From NCBI RefSeq assembly GCF_047663525.1, contig NC_092589.1, positions 61,871,501-61,935,500 on the forward strand: 64,000 bases of DNA, written 5' to 3'. Each line of letters starts with the position of its first letter. Position 1 is the first letter of the stretch. The notes below the pieces were generated by a model. That model saw only the letters and a list, made by a program, of their open reading frames with translations. It did not search any database and was not told the origin of the DNA. Origin of the DNA: Anas platyrhynchos (taxonomy: Eukaryota; Chordata; Aves; Anseriformes; Anatidae). The translations under genes and the position numbers were made by a program. Shown piece by piece: positions 1 through 12,476 of the stretch.

Positions 1-122
1 CTCAATTTCACGCCATCATAAGGACGTTTTGTAGGTGCAACAAATGAGTATTGCATCATGCCGCAGAACAGCACATGCTGTTTCTCCAGTGGTGTTTGCA
101 GGAGCACCTCCAGGTGGGAGGT

Positions 123-185
123 GCACAGGGGACTCACTTGACACACATCTTGACTAGCACAGGGGACTCACTTGACACACATCTT
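123..185. repeat. 34-bp tandem duplication
   Basis: A unit beginning gcacaggggactcacttg occurs at 123 and again at 157, giving about two copies with a 34-bp period. The second copy is incomplete. It creates repeated residues in a short plus-strand ORF that has no other sign of being coding. Confidence 0.8.
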
Positions 186-3100
186 TGTCTTGAGTTACCT
201 TTGCTTTATATCAGAAAAGTGACACGAGGATGAATTTTTCTCAGTAGGGAAAGATATCTGTGGAGCCCATGAGAAATCTCAATCTGGCTGCTACGTGAAG
301 GGCGAGGAACACGAAGGGCTCTGTGCTGCATCCAGCGAGTGTTTGCAAAGAGGCTTGCTGGGGCCACAAGAAGTCAGCCTCACAGAAACAGCCTTGCCAT
401 GCCTTGCACAAGGAGCAGTGAGTGCAGGCAAATGGCATGAGTGCAGTGTGGAAGTAGATCACCAGTGCGTCACTGAAGCTAGGTGTGGCCCTGAAAATTT
501 GTTTAACATAAAGAAAACACAGAGAAATTCTTCTAGTCAGGGCCAGGCACACATATAACCATTCACTAAATGGCACAGAATTAACTGAAATAGTTGCAGA
601 GTATCTCATTTGCAGGTTGTCTGCTCAAAACACTTGGGGGGAGGGCAAAAATAGTGGTCCTTTCTTATAAAGAAGTGTCACCTCCTTCGTGGATCACCAC
701 TGTATGGTGGAACATACCAAAATGCAGAAACCAGGAGAGCCAAACTCCTGGAGTATCAGACTTATTTTCCAAAATAAGTCTGTAAATGTGGGACTCTTGG
801 AGTCAGATGGAGCATATGCAAGAGAGTTGTCTTGCTTAAGAACTGTAGGGCACCTTCAGCATTTCTGAAACAGAGCAGGTGGCCAGAACCCTGATGCTTC
901 CCTCAGTGACTCAATGAAAATTCAGATTTGGGTGTCAGATGATCTGTTCCTTTTGCATCATTAGGATCAAAAGCTAAATATCACTCATGCATGGACAACT
1001 TGCTTCCATGTTTTCCTATATATCAATGGAGGTCTTTGCAAGCATAAGCCCAGGGTTTTGACACTGGGTGACCTCACCAATGAGCTGGTGAAAGAGAGAT
1101 GTAACGCATTAATACAGGAATGCAGTGTGCTCTGGAACTAATCCTCTCCATCCAACAAATATCAGAGGGGCTCCAACAAGTCCAGGGCCCGGAAGGAACT
1201 CACTCAGCACTAACACAGACTGGACCCAAAGGGCATCTGTTTCTCAGGCTTGAATTTGTTCTAGCAGAAAAAATATAAGAGCAAAACAGGACCTCCCAGT
1301 GGTTTCTTTACAAATCTCAGGTATCTCTTCACATATAACACAGGAGTCCTGCATGCAGTTCAAGGGAAGAGATCCATGCAGATCACAGGGATTTTTTTTT
1401 TTAACCATGGAAAGGGGAACACTTTTATTGAGAGAGGGATGTTGAATGCATGCATTTGGATTGAGTCTATGGCATTGGTGCCTTGTTCAAAAGAGTTTTT
1501 TCTTCCTCCTCTGTCAGTCCTTAGAACACATTTCTGTACAACTGCAAAGTTATTTAGGCAGCTGGCCAATGAATGTCAGGATAATCTGCTGGTGCAAATT
1601 GCATCAGCTCCGCTGACATCCCTGACGTTCATGCTGAGAGTGTGGAAATCAGTGAAAGTACTTTACACGTAGGACTGAGGGGCATTTTTTTTTGACAGAA
1701 GCCATCCTCAAAACCATTTAGATGCATAAAGTCCATAGGTATTTATCTCTTTGTGGACCCATGGCAGAAAATGATGTGTTACTGCATGTCCCTGAGCAGC
1801 AGGCAGCTTTGTGCAGCTCTCTGGAACCAGAGGCTGAACTCTCAGAGCAGTTTTCCTGGAGGCCATCACAGGATCCTCTTCCGGGAGACTTCTCAGAGCT
1901 GCTGGGATGCCCTGACCCTGAACACTGAAAGCCCACCCAGCACACACACAGCTGTGGATGCCACACTCCCAGCAGGGATCAGTGCCTGCATCTGGAGGAA
2001 TGGGGCTTGGCATAAAAAAAAAAAGATACATATATCCATCTAGATAGATATAAAATCTAAATATATGTATATAGTTCTGTGATGGACAAATAAATGCATA
2101 ATGGGCTCATGGGGGAGGATTTAGAACTTACGGAAACCTTGCTTTTCTTCATCTCTCTTATAGTCCCATCAAAGCCCAGCTCCTGTAAGTACGTGCTTGT
2201 AGGACTAGCAGTACTATGGTATTGATTAAGACCTGTTAAAGAGTGGAATAAGTTAAATCTGAGATGTGTGGGACCAGAGTTTGAGCACCCATGTGATCCT
2301 AGGGCGGGGAAAGATGGCAAGCCACCAAGATGTCCTTGGGTTCCTAGTTTAACACTAATGAAATTCCTCCCATAGGAGGGACTGTGATTTCATGTCCCCT
2401 GGCATGTGCCCCTCGCTAAGAGGGAGCAGTGACCACACTTTCTGGCAAGCCCTGCTGAGATGCACCATCTCATTGCAGTGGCAGCTCTCTGTGTGGGGCT
2501 GTCAGCCCCATGAGGAACAAAATTCACATGGGGACAGCAGTGAAGACAAGCCCCTGTTGAGGACAAATCATAGAAGCAAATATTTACTGATTAAATCCTA
2601 ATTCGGATCGACAGATGCCTGTTCCTAGTTTAAATCTGGGCAGATTTGACGTACTGAGTATATCAGAGTTAAATTTATATCAGCTTGAATGGATGCTTTA
2701 AAGCTGAGCTAATTTTTACCTAAAATGGAACATATGTTTCAACACGCTTAGACTTACACATTTAACCAATGTGAGAGACAGGCTCCACAGAAAATCAACA
2801 GAAGGAAATATTCTCCCCACCTATGGGGGCTTTCAGAGCCCTGCTATCTGACCTGCCATTTGGAGCAGCCCTCCTTTCCTTAGTGGCTACTGAGGGGGCT
2901 TAGGGCGACCAGGAAGCTAAATTAGAATTTGCGATGGCTTTCCCATGTGAAAACTGCCTGTTGTGTCTATATTTTGTTGTGAGTTGTTGACGTCATCCAA
3001 ATGCAAACTTTTATACCTGTGTTGGGGACAGTAGGGAAGGTGGAAGAATGATGAAAATTCAAGGGTTTGCAAGAAAAGTGAAATCTGTGGAGGTGATGAA

Positions 3101-6100
3101 GGAACCAAGTCCCTCTTTCAACCTATCACTCTCCTTATGCAATCTTACGTGGCAGTCTTTCTTTATGCATTTTATCAGATTAAGCAAGCCAAAACCCAGA
3201 CCTGGAACATTTTCTGAAAGCCCAGAGAATCATGCTGAAAGCAAACATAGTCTACTGGACTTTGCCACTGTGATTCATAGATTAATTGGCTACCTGAGGT
3301 AAAGAATGATTCATTAGCATAGTTAAATGCAGAACATTTTCTATGTCTCTCTCTTCAGTCACTAAATGCATCTGTAAAAAACCTAGAAAGAGCTGGTTTC
3401 ACATATGACACTGAACAGCCCAGGTACTTGATCACAGAGGTCATATCTCCTGTCACCCATTTGAGCCAGACCGCATAGGACTGCTTTTCTCTGCAACAAA
3501 ATGCTCCTGGACCTACTCTTGGTCATCAAATGCCCTACCAGAAACTGGAAAACCTTATGGGAAAGAGAACTGTCAGTATGGAAATTCTGTCAGTGGATTT
3601 AGTTTTTTGTCCTTCTGCTTTCTAAGCCATATGGCCTTACGTTAACATGGAAAGCACTGGTAAAAGGTAGGGACGACTAGAATTCACATCAATATTTCTG
3701 TCATTAGAACAATATTTCAGGCTTCTACAAAACATGTGGTTATTGTATTAGTTTATAGTGCACATAAATTTGATGTTAACAGGCATTCATGCTCGGCATT
3801 GCCTCGCATGACAGTTGTTTGCAATGCTTTATTTTCGAGCTTCTACAGTTTGCAGAGCAGCTCTGGCCTGGCCTTAAATTTCGTATAAATGAGCAGCATT
3901 AATTTTACACTGTTCTGTGGTTTACTCTGGAAAAGGAGATAGTGGTGGGGATTAAATTAAGTGCTCAAAATACACAAGTGCTTAAATGCTTTCTTGGATC
4001 TGAACCAGAAAAATAAGCCTGGGAAATGGGCATGTTTCACTGCAAATCACTACAGAAAGTCTTATTTTTGCTAATTAAAAATGAACTTGGATTCTTTATT
4101 TTAAGACAAGACTCCTAGCACTCTGCATTTGTGCTGAATCATCACTGGATGCATGCATACATGTGGTTTGAATATGACACTTCTAGCATTTATCTGGCTC
4201 ATTATTCCCGGGCTATTCAAATGGTGCCTTGTGTGGCCTGTTCACACACTGTCTGCACTAAGCTGCAGCAGAAAGACAAGGTGTGACAAAATGAAGAATA
4301 AAAAAAGGATTGTGAATTGCCCACTCATCCTATCGCCTTGTCCTGGACAAGGTTTATCTGCAGCCCCTTGTTAGCAAGTCACTTCACTCAGGAATCAGTT
4401 TGTGTTTTCATGGTATGATTAGTAGAAGTGAAACATGACCCAGTTTAAGATATTTTTGGATGCTGAGTTGTAGGATTTCAACTTGTAGGAGATGTCCTCT
4501 AAAGTATCAGCCAAATAGGTTACTCTTATCTACCTTGATAGGATCTACAGATTTGGGAGGCTTTTTTAAGTGTAAAAAATGTTATAATAAGGCAAAGATG
4601 TTTTTGCAGTGATGAGACATGGAAATGCCAGCAAGAGTTTTCTCCCTAATTATTTCAGAGCTTCATTTTGCAAGAAGCAGAGTAGCCTTGTTCAACACCG
4701 AGGCTTCCCATGCCTCCGTAATGGATGGCTCCCTGGCTTTCGGCATACTCTGCTGGACTTAAACAGTGATTGGAGCCAATATTCTGATCTTGGTGCTCTG
4801 ATTATACAGATAACATCTCTGCTAATGGCTGTATGCTAATAAGCCTATTGACACAAAGGAACTACTTGACTTAAGAGGCGTGGCTTCAGTGCTTAAAATT
4901 AGCTATGCTTATGAAATACCTTTTCAATTCAGATTAGTTAGTAGCTTCTGGCTAAAATGAAGTGCTCTACTTCAAGAAGACCCACTTTAAAAAATCACAT
5001 AATGAGTATTGTTGTGATACTAACCAGTAATTGAACCTAACAATCCCTGTTTGTTCCACAGGGGCATTTTCTTCAGCAAAGTGGTTCATTGTCAAGTGGA
5101 TCTCGCATACCATCTTGTATTTGCTGTCATATGCTAATTGAGGCTGCCTATCATGAGCCGAATTTGCCCTTCTCATGTTGTAGGTCAAGTGTTACATTTA
5201 AGCATTTGGTAAATAATAATGGCCTTTGATAATCATATCAAAGATAATGAAGGATTTTATAGTAATTTTCCTTGAGCATGTTCTTGCAGGGAAGAGCACT
5301 GTGACAATGAGATCTGTGAAAAAGTTTATAGGGCATATGTCGAGTTTCATAACACCAGCTTACTTTTGGAGAGAGGGCTTGGAGGAATTTTTTTTAGAGG
5401 AAACCTGATTTTTGACCAGCTTCATGCAAAAACTAGAACTGTTAGAGGACTTCAAGTGCAAAGACAGCATTTCATTTCACTTGTAGAGATCATCAAACTA
5501 AAACAAGCCTTTTAAAGTATCAAATATATATATATATACTGGAAAGTGAAAAACATGCAATCATGTAGCTTACTGGCACTGCTGGGGAAGGTGGAGGTTG
5601 GCAGCCAAAGTGCAGAGGGGATGGCCAGGTAGGAAAGTCATTGCATGAAGTTAGGGGATGTTTTTTTGCTTAGGCACTTGAGTTTCCGTGTCACACTGAG
5701 CTCTGGGAGGAAAACCAGGAAGATTTTCTTAAAGAGAAGGGGGACACAAAGAGGCACCCACTTTCTGTTGCCTTCAAAAATCAACTCCAAGCATAGAAAA
5801 TTGTGGTCTTATGAATGAAGTTGAACTGAAAGACACATTGGTGGGTGAAACCCCCTCCTTGCCACCTCCTGCCAGCACAAACCAAAGCAAAGCCTGAGCA
5901 GCAGTGAACAGTGAGGGACTTAAATGGATCTAAAAAAAATGGATCTCAGCAGTCCTCTCACTAAATAAATCGCTGTTTTACAAGGCTATTTACCCTTTCC
6001 AGTTTGAACTTTCTGTAGTATGTGCACAAATCTCTATTTTGCAAGAGTAAAGGCTTAAATTGCCCCTAGTTGCGGTGTCCCAACAGCTCTTTTCTGTTGT

Positions 6101-8481
6101 GCACCCCCTCAAGGCCCCACATGGGCCCTTGATACTGGAAAAACAGGTTCATTTACCCCACCCCAAATGAGTAGTTTCTCATCTCCATACTTTTTAGAAG
6201 TGAAATATGTTATAATCAGAACTAATTCATGCACAATTTCCTTGTGGATTAGAGCCTCTGGCTTCCGCAGTCATTCCTCGGCAAATGCCTGAGAGGATTA
6301 TCCTAGATTCAATATTCTGAACAAATAAACACCTACAAACAGCAATACACACTGCAGGTTTTAATTAAAAGGCCATTTTGAATGACAATATGTGATTTAT
6401 GTAGTCAAGCATGTTTTCCCTTGAAGGCCTGTTTTCATTTTTCCCTTTTTCTCTCTCTTCTTTCCCTTCTGCTTGCCCTGAAAGTTGTTCTGTCCTGATG
6501 GGTAAGTATGAGTGCCTACACAACAACGGATGAGAGACAGAGACAGTGCCTGTGAAATCCATTTGCAAACAGAATTGTCATCTTGTGTATCAGTTTAAAT
6601 CAGCTTCTGTTAGGGGACCTGAAAAAAAGTGAAGATTAATATATTATTATCTATCTACACTAATGATGCGTGCTTCTGATATTGCTTCTGATATATTTGC
6701 TGCTGAGTGCTGTTGTTGGGCAAGATGGACCCCAAATCACCTTCACTGAGACAATTCTGTTACTCCTACACCTTTATACTTCTCTCAGTTCTTGCCCAGC
6801 AATCATTCATGTGGGAATCACCGATACAAGAAAACTTCTTGTTTGTGTCCATTCTTTCAACACGAAAGTAGGTGGACAGTAATTGAAGGTCACTGAAAAT
6901 AGACTTAAGAATATATTGAACTATTGAAAAAGAGGTTTTGGGGGAAGGATGCCTGGGGAAAATCAGAAATGATGCACATCTCACTGCCCTCCTCTTCAAA
7001 TGGCCCAGACAAGAGTGGAAGGAGGCAGTGCATTGGTCTCACAAATGAGGTCTCTTCCCCCAAAACCTTCCTGTGGCTTGAACATGAACTGGAGGAGTCA
7101 TAAGTGAAGGGTGAATTCCCTGTCCTGCCATGAGGCTTCTTAGAAGAGGCACATGCAAGTGTTCGGCCTGTCTGTTAGTGATGCAAATAGTTTGAACTGT
7201 AGATAACTATTTTTATGTACTTTACTACATCCTTGGAGATAAAAGGATGAAATCCCACTTGTCTTAACTTGTTTTACTTCAGGGAGTCAGCCTGAAGGGT
7301 TAACCATTAGAAACAAAAATGTAGTATACCAGAAGAAAAAAAACCTTAAGCATTGCCACACCACATCAGCTCCTTTTGGATCATCCGTTGTGTCAGGCAT
7401 ATTGCAACCAGAGTTGTAAAGCTGCTCAGAGAGGAGCAATAATCAAACTTTCAAGCACCTCAAAAGCCATAGGGTGAGGTACTTCTTGTCAGATAGAGCC
7501 AGAGGCATGAGGTCAGCTGAGGCTTCTGCCGAGTCCCCTATCTCTCAGCAGTAGAAGCCTTCAGCTCCTTTTCATGTGCACACACACGACCTGAGATCTG
7601 ACTTAACCCTCTGCAAGCAAGCAAACCCTCTGCTGGCCACTCACCTGCTCTCCAAAGTAATGCAGGCTTGCATTCTCTCCATATCCATCAGTTACTAACT
7701 TTGAGCAGCCACTTCACTCTCACATCTCTCTGGCAGTGCCAGAGAGACAAATGGCTTTTATTAAATGGAGGCATTGATTTTTAAGGCCGGTTGGGATTGT
7801 TTGCTTTGGCCTCTGGCAAAAAAACTGTGGGCAGAATTTCAGTCCAGAAACCAGGTACTTGAAAAATCCGGTGTGTGTGTGCGATAAGCCTGGAAAAAAA
7901 AACGTGGCCTCGGTGAAGCCACGTCCTTTGCATTCCTTCTTCTTGTGGCAGCTTTGCAGTTGCTTGCTTGCATCCTTTCTCAGGTCTATTAATTTGTGTT
8001 CTTAGAGGGTCTGCCTGCATTGCTAGTGGGATAATCCCTTCCTCGTCTTCCCTTGGACCTCTTGTTGCTAACAACCCAGTCCTCTCCTTTCAAAGACTTA
8101 CGTACTATGTACTTTTACCTACTTCTTTCCTAAGCCATAAACCCACTTAATCTCTTCCCAGAGTTTGTACCTCAGCAACTTGAATTCTTTCAACTATTCT
8201 AACAGCTGCTTCTAAATCTCACCACAAGGAACTTGCTCTCACACAATACAGGTACAGGAAAGGAAAAAAATGCTAAGCAGCAAATGAATAGCAAGAGAAT
8301 CTAATATTTCATTAATGAGAGCTGCTGAGCAGCTTCCAATTTGCTTCTGCCTCCTGGCAGGAATGAGGTCAAAACAAGGACATTTTTCATTCATGTACCT
8401 TACTTGAATGTTGAGTACCCTCAAGCTCACAGTATTTCTCAGATGTTCTCAGATGTTTCTGCTTCTGTGATATGTCTGTGA

Positions 8482-8536
8482 TTTATTATTTTTATTGTTG
8501 TTGTTGTTGTTATTATTATTATTATTATTTTATTTA
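8482..8536. repeat. TTA/TTG microsatellite
   Basis: A pure run of TTG triplets is followed by a run of TTA triplets, flanked by T-rich DNA. It is a simple repeat in putative intronic DNA. Confidence 0.9.
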
Positions 8537-9281
8537 CTGCATAGATAGAATAAAGAAGAGATCACATAAGGGTTTGAGGTACCTCTTTCCTTAAGACCCT
8601 AAAGCTCATTAAATTGCCCATTTTGGCTCAAAGAAAAAGGCCACCCAATCTGTTATCCTGTCTCCAACAGTAGCCAGTAGCAGATGTTGAGAGAAAATAC
8701 ATGAGGGAAAGCACATGTTGCATGCACAACGTGTCCTTCTGGCTAGTTAACGGACTTCAAGAAAAATGTTGAGATTTTTTCCTACTGTTGTTTAATAGTC
8801 CTTGATGGATCCTTTTCCACACATACAGAGAAATAATGTTTTAACATCCAACTTTTCATCATTTTATCTCATTACTGCTTTTCACATCTGAAGCATCCTG
8901 TGAAGGTGAGCTCTAGAGTTGAAATACTCATTGTCTGAAGTACATCCTCCCATCTAACAAATGTCCCTGCTCAAACCACTTAGCTTCTCTTGGTTTGTGT
9001 CTTGTTAAATGCAATGAATCACTCAGTTGCTGATTCACTCAATTTTTTAACTGTGCTGCACTATTTCTTTTATTTGCTTGTATATATATATTAAGCTTCT
9101 AATCAGGTAACTTAAGCATTCTCCATACTGTCACTACAGCAGTTACCCTGACTGTCCTGGTAATTTACTTACAGAGATCATGCTGATTCTAGTACCGTTC
9201 CCTTTTTGAAACAAAATATTATGGTAGGGTCTTTGATCTTCCATTCCTACAACAATACTGGATTTGAAATGGTATAGTCAA

Positions 9282-9640
9282 TATTCATAGAATTATAGAA
9301 TCACAGAATGGTTTGGGCTGGAAGGGACCTTAAAGACTATCTAGTTCCAGGGACACCTCCCACCAGACCAGGTTGCCCAAAGCCCCATCCAGCCTGGCCT
9401 TGAACACCTCCAGGGATGGGACATCCACAGCTTCTCTGAGCAGCCTGTGCCAGTGACTCACCACCCTCAGAGTAAAGAATTTCTTCTTCATATCTAATCT
9501 AAATCTACCCTCTTTCAGTTTAAAGCCATTGCTCATTGTCCTATCACTATATTCCCTAAAACAGAGTCCCTCCCCAGCTTTCCTGTAAGCCCCCCTTAAG
9601 TATTGGAGAGAAATATTACAGAGCATCTTTGAGAGAGTTA
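9282..9640 (-). mobile_element. CR1 LINE, 3' fragment
   Basis: The left edge carries the inverted CR1 3' signature (cagaatggtttgggctgg followed by aagggacctt), so the element lies on the minus strand with its 3' end at the left. Minus-strand translation gives the characteristic C-terminal CR1 ORF2-like stretch, including FFTLRVVSHWHRL and EVFKARLDGALGNLVWW. It is 5'-truncated at about 350 bp, as is usual for CR1. An open frame survives, but this is a dead fragment and not a gene. Confidence 0.93.
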
Positions 9641-11338
9641 CATCTTGAACTACTTCTGCTCCTTATTCCTTTAGTGTCCCCTTAACTTTGTTTAGAGGTG
9701 AATGTCACTCTCCTGGCCAAGTGTTTGTTGGTATACCTGAATCCTCTGTTCTTCCTTATCTGGACAAGGTATTTCCTAGCATCGACTTTCTGTAATACTT
9801 ACTCAAACAGTTGACCACTTTCTGATCCAGAGCAAAATTTTCTTTGAATTAACTACATCTGTGTATGCAGTGGGTGGTTTTTCTTCTCCAGATTTTGCCA
9901 TAATAAAAGATGGTTCAGCTGTACAATTTCTCTTAACTGCTGTCAACATACAATTCCCTACACATCAGTAAGGGTGAGTGCTACCTGCAGCCACTGCCCG
10001 AACAGATCCCGTGGGTGTTGAAATTAGCACAGGGTCTCATGTTGAGCCCTTAGCCTCATTTCTTACCCCCACTTGAACTGGAAGGCACCAGCTCTTCCCC
10101 CACCCATTCCATGAACAGCAGCCAAGGGCTGCCAAAGCAGACACTGTAAACTATCGCGTGTGTGCAGTGTGGCTGCTCCTGCAGTCCTTCTGCAATAATA
10201 TTAGATTACACAGCAGACAGAGAGGCGGTTGCAGTGGTGGCAGGACATTATTTGGACCCTGTTTTCAAGGTTGGGCTGATTTCCTCTGTAAAATGTAGCT
10301 GCTTAGGTTGGTGGAGGCGGAGCACCTAGTTCTCCTTGCAGTGACTTTGGGAGCATGCAGGTTAAATTTCCGCAGGACTGCGTGCACCGGGTAGCAGCAG
10401 TCATTGTGAATGGGAGCCTGAGCCTAGTTCCTGGCTTCCCAAGAGAAAGCCACATCCCTTCTGTACCTACAGCAGCTGCTGCTTTTTGGCAATGGTACAG
10501 ATAATAAAAACAATCCCAGAGAGGTGCTAAAAGCAAAGAATCGATCGTTATCGCTGCCTCAGCTTGGGAAAAGGGATAAACATAATGTAATAAGTGTCAG
10601 ATTTCTACAACTGCTATTTCTTTGAGGGGAAAAATCCTTTCCACTCTTAGCCAGGCAAGCAGAGGTCAGGGGCATGCCAGAGGAAGCAGATACCATTAGC
10701 AGACATGAAGAACAGACCTGGTACGTTGGCGAGGTCTGTCTGGACTACATAGCTGGTTGAAATAATAGCAGCTAAACACTACTGTGGCTGATGCAGATGC
10801 TCAAGTATTTGGGTTTGTTAACAGGAAAACACTGTGTTTCAACCCCCTAGACAAATCAGATTTATCCTGAAAGGGACAGTCTGTCCTTGCAAAAGTGTGT
10901 GGTATTGGAGATGGTGCAGCGTCATATATTTCAGCCACATGCCATCCCCAGGAACAGGACTAGAAGAATACCTCCTTCTGAAGCCAGTTTTACTTCTTTT
11001 CTTTTTCTTTTACTTTCTTTTTTCCATCCTGTGTAGAGACAACACAGAATATGCCTAAAGCATTTATTTAGTGGAAAGTCTGCCTTGTTAGCAGCAAGTG
11101 TATTAAATTTGCTGTGATCCAAGTCAGATAAAAAGAGACCTCTCTACAGCTATTTGTGTGTGATGACTGCGTGCCACTGGGCCATGTGCAACAGCATCAA
11201 GCTGGCACGCACTGTGGTCTTGATTCTCACTCCTGCTTATGGACTAACATCACCACATTGCCAGGTCTCCCAGTGTGGGTGGGAACCTCATTATAATGAG
11301 GAAACAAAAACAAAAAAGAAAGAAACAAAGAAACAAAA

Positions 11339-11385
11339 ACCCTGGGTCAGCTCTTTCTTACCCTGGGTCAGCTTCTTTCTTACCC
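11339..11385. repeat. Short tandem duplication in A-rich context
   Basis: The unit ccctgggtcagct plus cttt-rich spacer occurs twice in tandem, about 22 bp per copy. It directly follows an A-rich run built of aaac/aaag blocks at 11299-11338. Confidence 0.7.
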
Positions 11386-12353
11386 TCACCAGTACAGTCA
11401 CACAGGAACCCTATGTGCCCCCGAAGGGATAATGCAACATGACAGATGGCCATACAGGGTCCAGTTTTACAGTGTAACTTCACTGCCCAGTGCATGTGTC
11501 CTGAGGAACCTCCCATCTGTTATCTTGCAGGAACACTTATCTTGCTGAAACAGTATCACACAGGACCAATCTATAATGCCCAAGGGCCTGAAGATGCAGT
11601 TCATCCACATGCACTTCTTTGCTAATGTGCTGGTTGTCTGCTAGCCCACAACCTCTCCACAGAGCAACTTCTTGCTAATTAATTGTGTTTATGAATTAGA
11701 GGAGATGTGTTAGTTGGTTTCTTTGTCCTAATAACCAGGAATAGTGTAGAAATGTGGGGGCTTTTTTTTTTTTCTTGCTCTTGTTATCGAGGTAGCTACC
11801 CAGCCAGCTCTACGTGACCAAATTTGCTTTTGTGGACTAGAAACACCAGCACTGAGGTCACCTGTGGTGTGGTGTGACATGAAGGAGCCAAAACTCAGGA
11901 CCTCTGTCTTCATTTATCCCTCAGTGATCCCATTAATATGTAGCAGAGAGCTGGAACAGCAGACGTGCCTTGGCACGGTGGGTTGATTTATAAGGTGGCA
12001 TAAACAGCCAGCACTGCTCAGAGGCCCAGGAGTACTTTGGTTTGCTGCCCCAGCCCCATCAGCATTATGTTACTGGAGAGCTATTCAGCTGGCACTCCCT
12101 TTCATCTGCAGACGTGCTGTCAAGGCTCACCTCCCCCAGGCCTTTCACATTTCCCTGGTTAGGTCCATGCTGGAAGGGGACGATCGATGTCCTGGTGCTG
12201 GCACTGCTCAGGGTGGGCCTCAGGGGGCTGGGCCCACTCACACCTCCCCAAAACCGCCTTATCCTGCCAGGCAGCTCCATCTGAACCCACATGAATGTAC
12301 AGCAAGGAAAGCCATCCTTTTCAAGATATTTTATACTTTTTCTTCCATTTCAG

Positions 12354-12476
12354 TGTCTTGGCTGGTCCTGAGTGAAATTTTCCCTGGCGGGATCAGAGGA
12401 CGGGCCATGGCTTTGACATCCAGCATGAACTGGGGAATAAACCTCCTCATCTCCTTGACGTTTTTGACCGTCACTG
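12354..12476 (+). CDS. SLC2A12: SLC2A12 coding exon (third from the end): GLUT12 TM10-TM11
   Basis: The acceptor ttccatttcag precedes 12354 and the donor G|GTAAGA follows 12476. The exon is 123 nt and starts with TG, completing a split codon that is ATG in human. It encodes [19 protein letters not shown] and then a hydrophobic segment ending TFLTVT. The SWLV tryptophan aligns with GLUT1 Trp388 and the MNW tryptophan with Trp412. RGRA is the conserved cytoplasmic loop between TM10 and TM11. The exon ends in phase 1 (a single G), which joins AG at the next exon to give Glu, where human has Asp. Human GLUT12 has Pro where this protein has Ser before the first Trp. Confidence 0.95.

Larger units (their letters stand above)
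1..12353. other. Gene-free stretch, probably SLC2A12 intron
   Basis: No exon of a recognisable gene is visible here on either strand. The first SLC2A12 exon in the window (12354) begins inside a codon, so the preceding exon must lie to the left. I found no sequence coding the conserved GLUT12 segment that should precede it (the stretch ending GLGPM), so that exon is probably outside the window. The region holds one CR1 (about 9282-9640), a TTA/TTG microsatellite (8482-8536), short tandem duplications and AT-rich unique DNA. Short ORFs here lack family resemblance and are treated as chance. Confidence 0.6.

Noticed and set aside
9330..9626. 98-codon minus-strand open frame
   Set aside because: It is the C-terminal remnant of CR1 ORF2 in a truncated element, not a host gene.
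12167..12353. Upstream extension of the first SLC2A12 exon
   Set aside because: The sequence before the ttccatttcag acceptor has no GLUT similarity, and the family alignment begins right after it.
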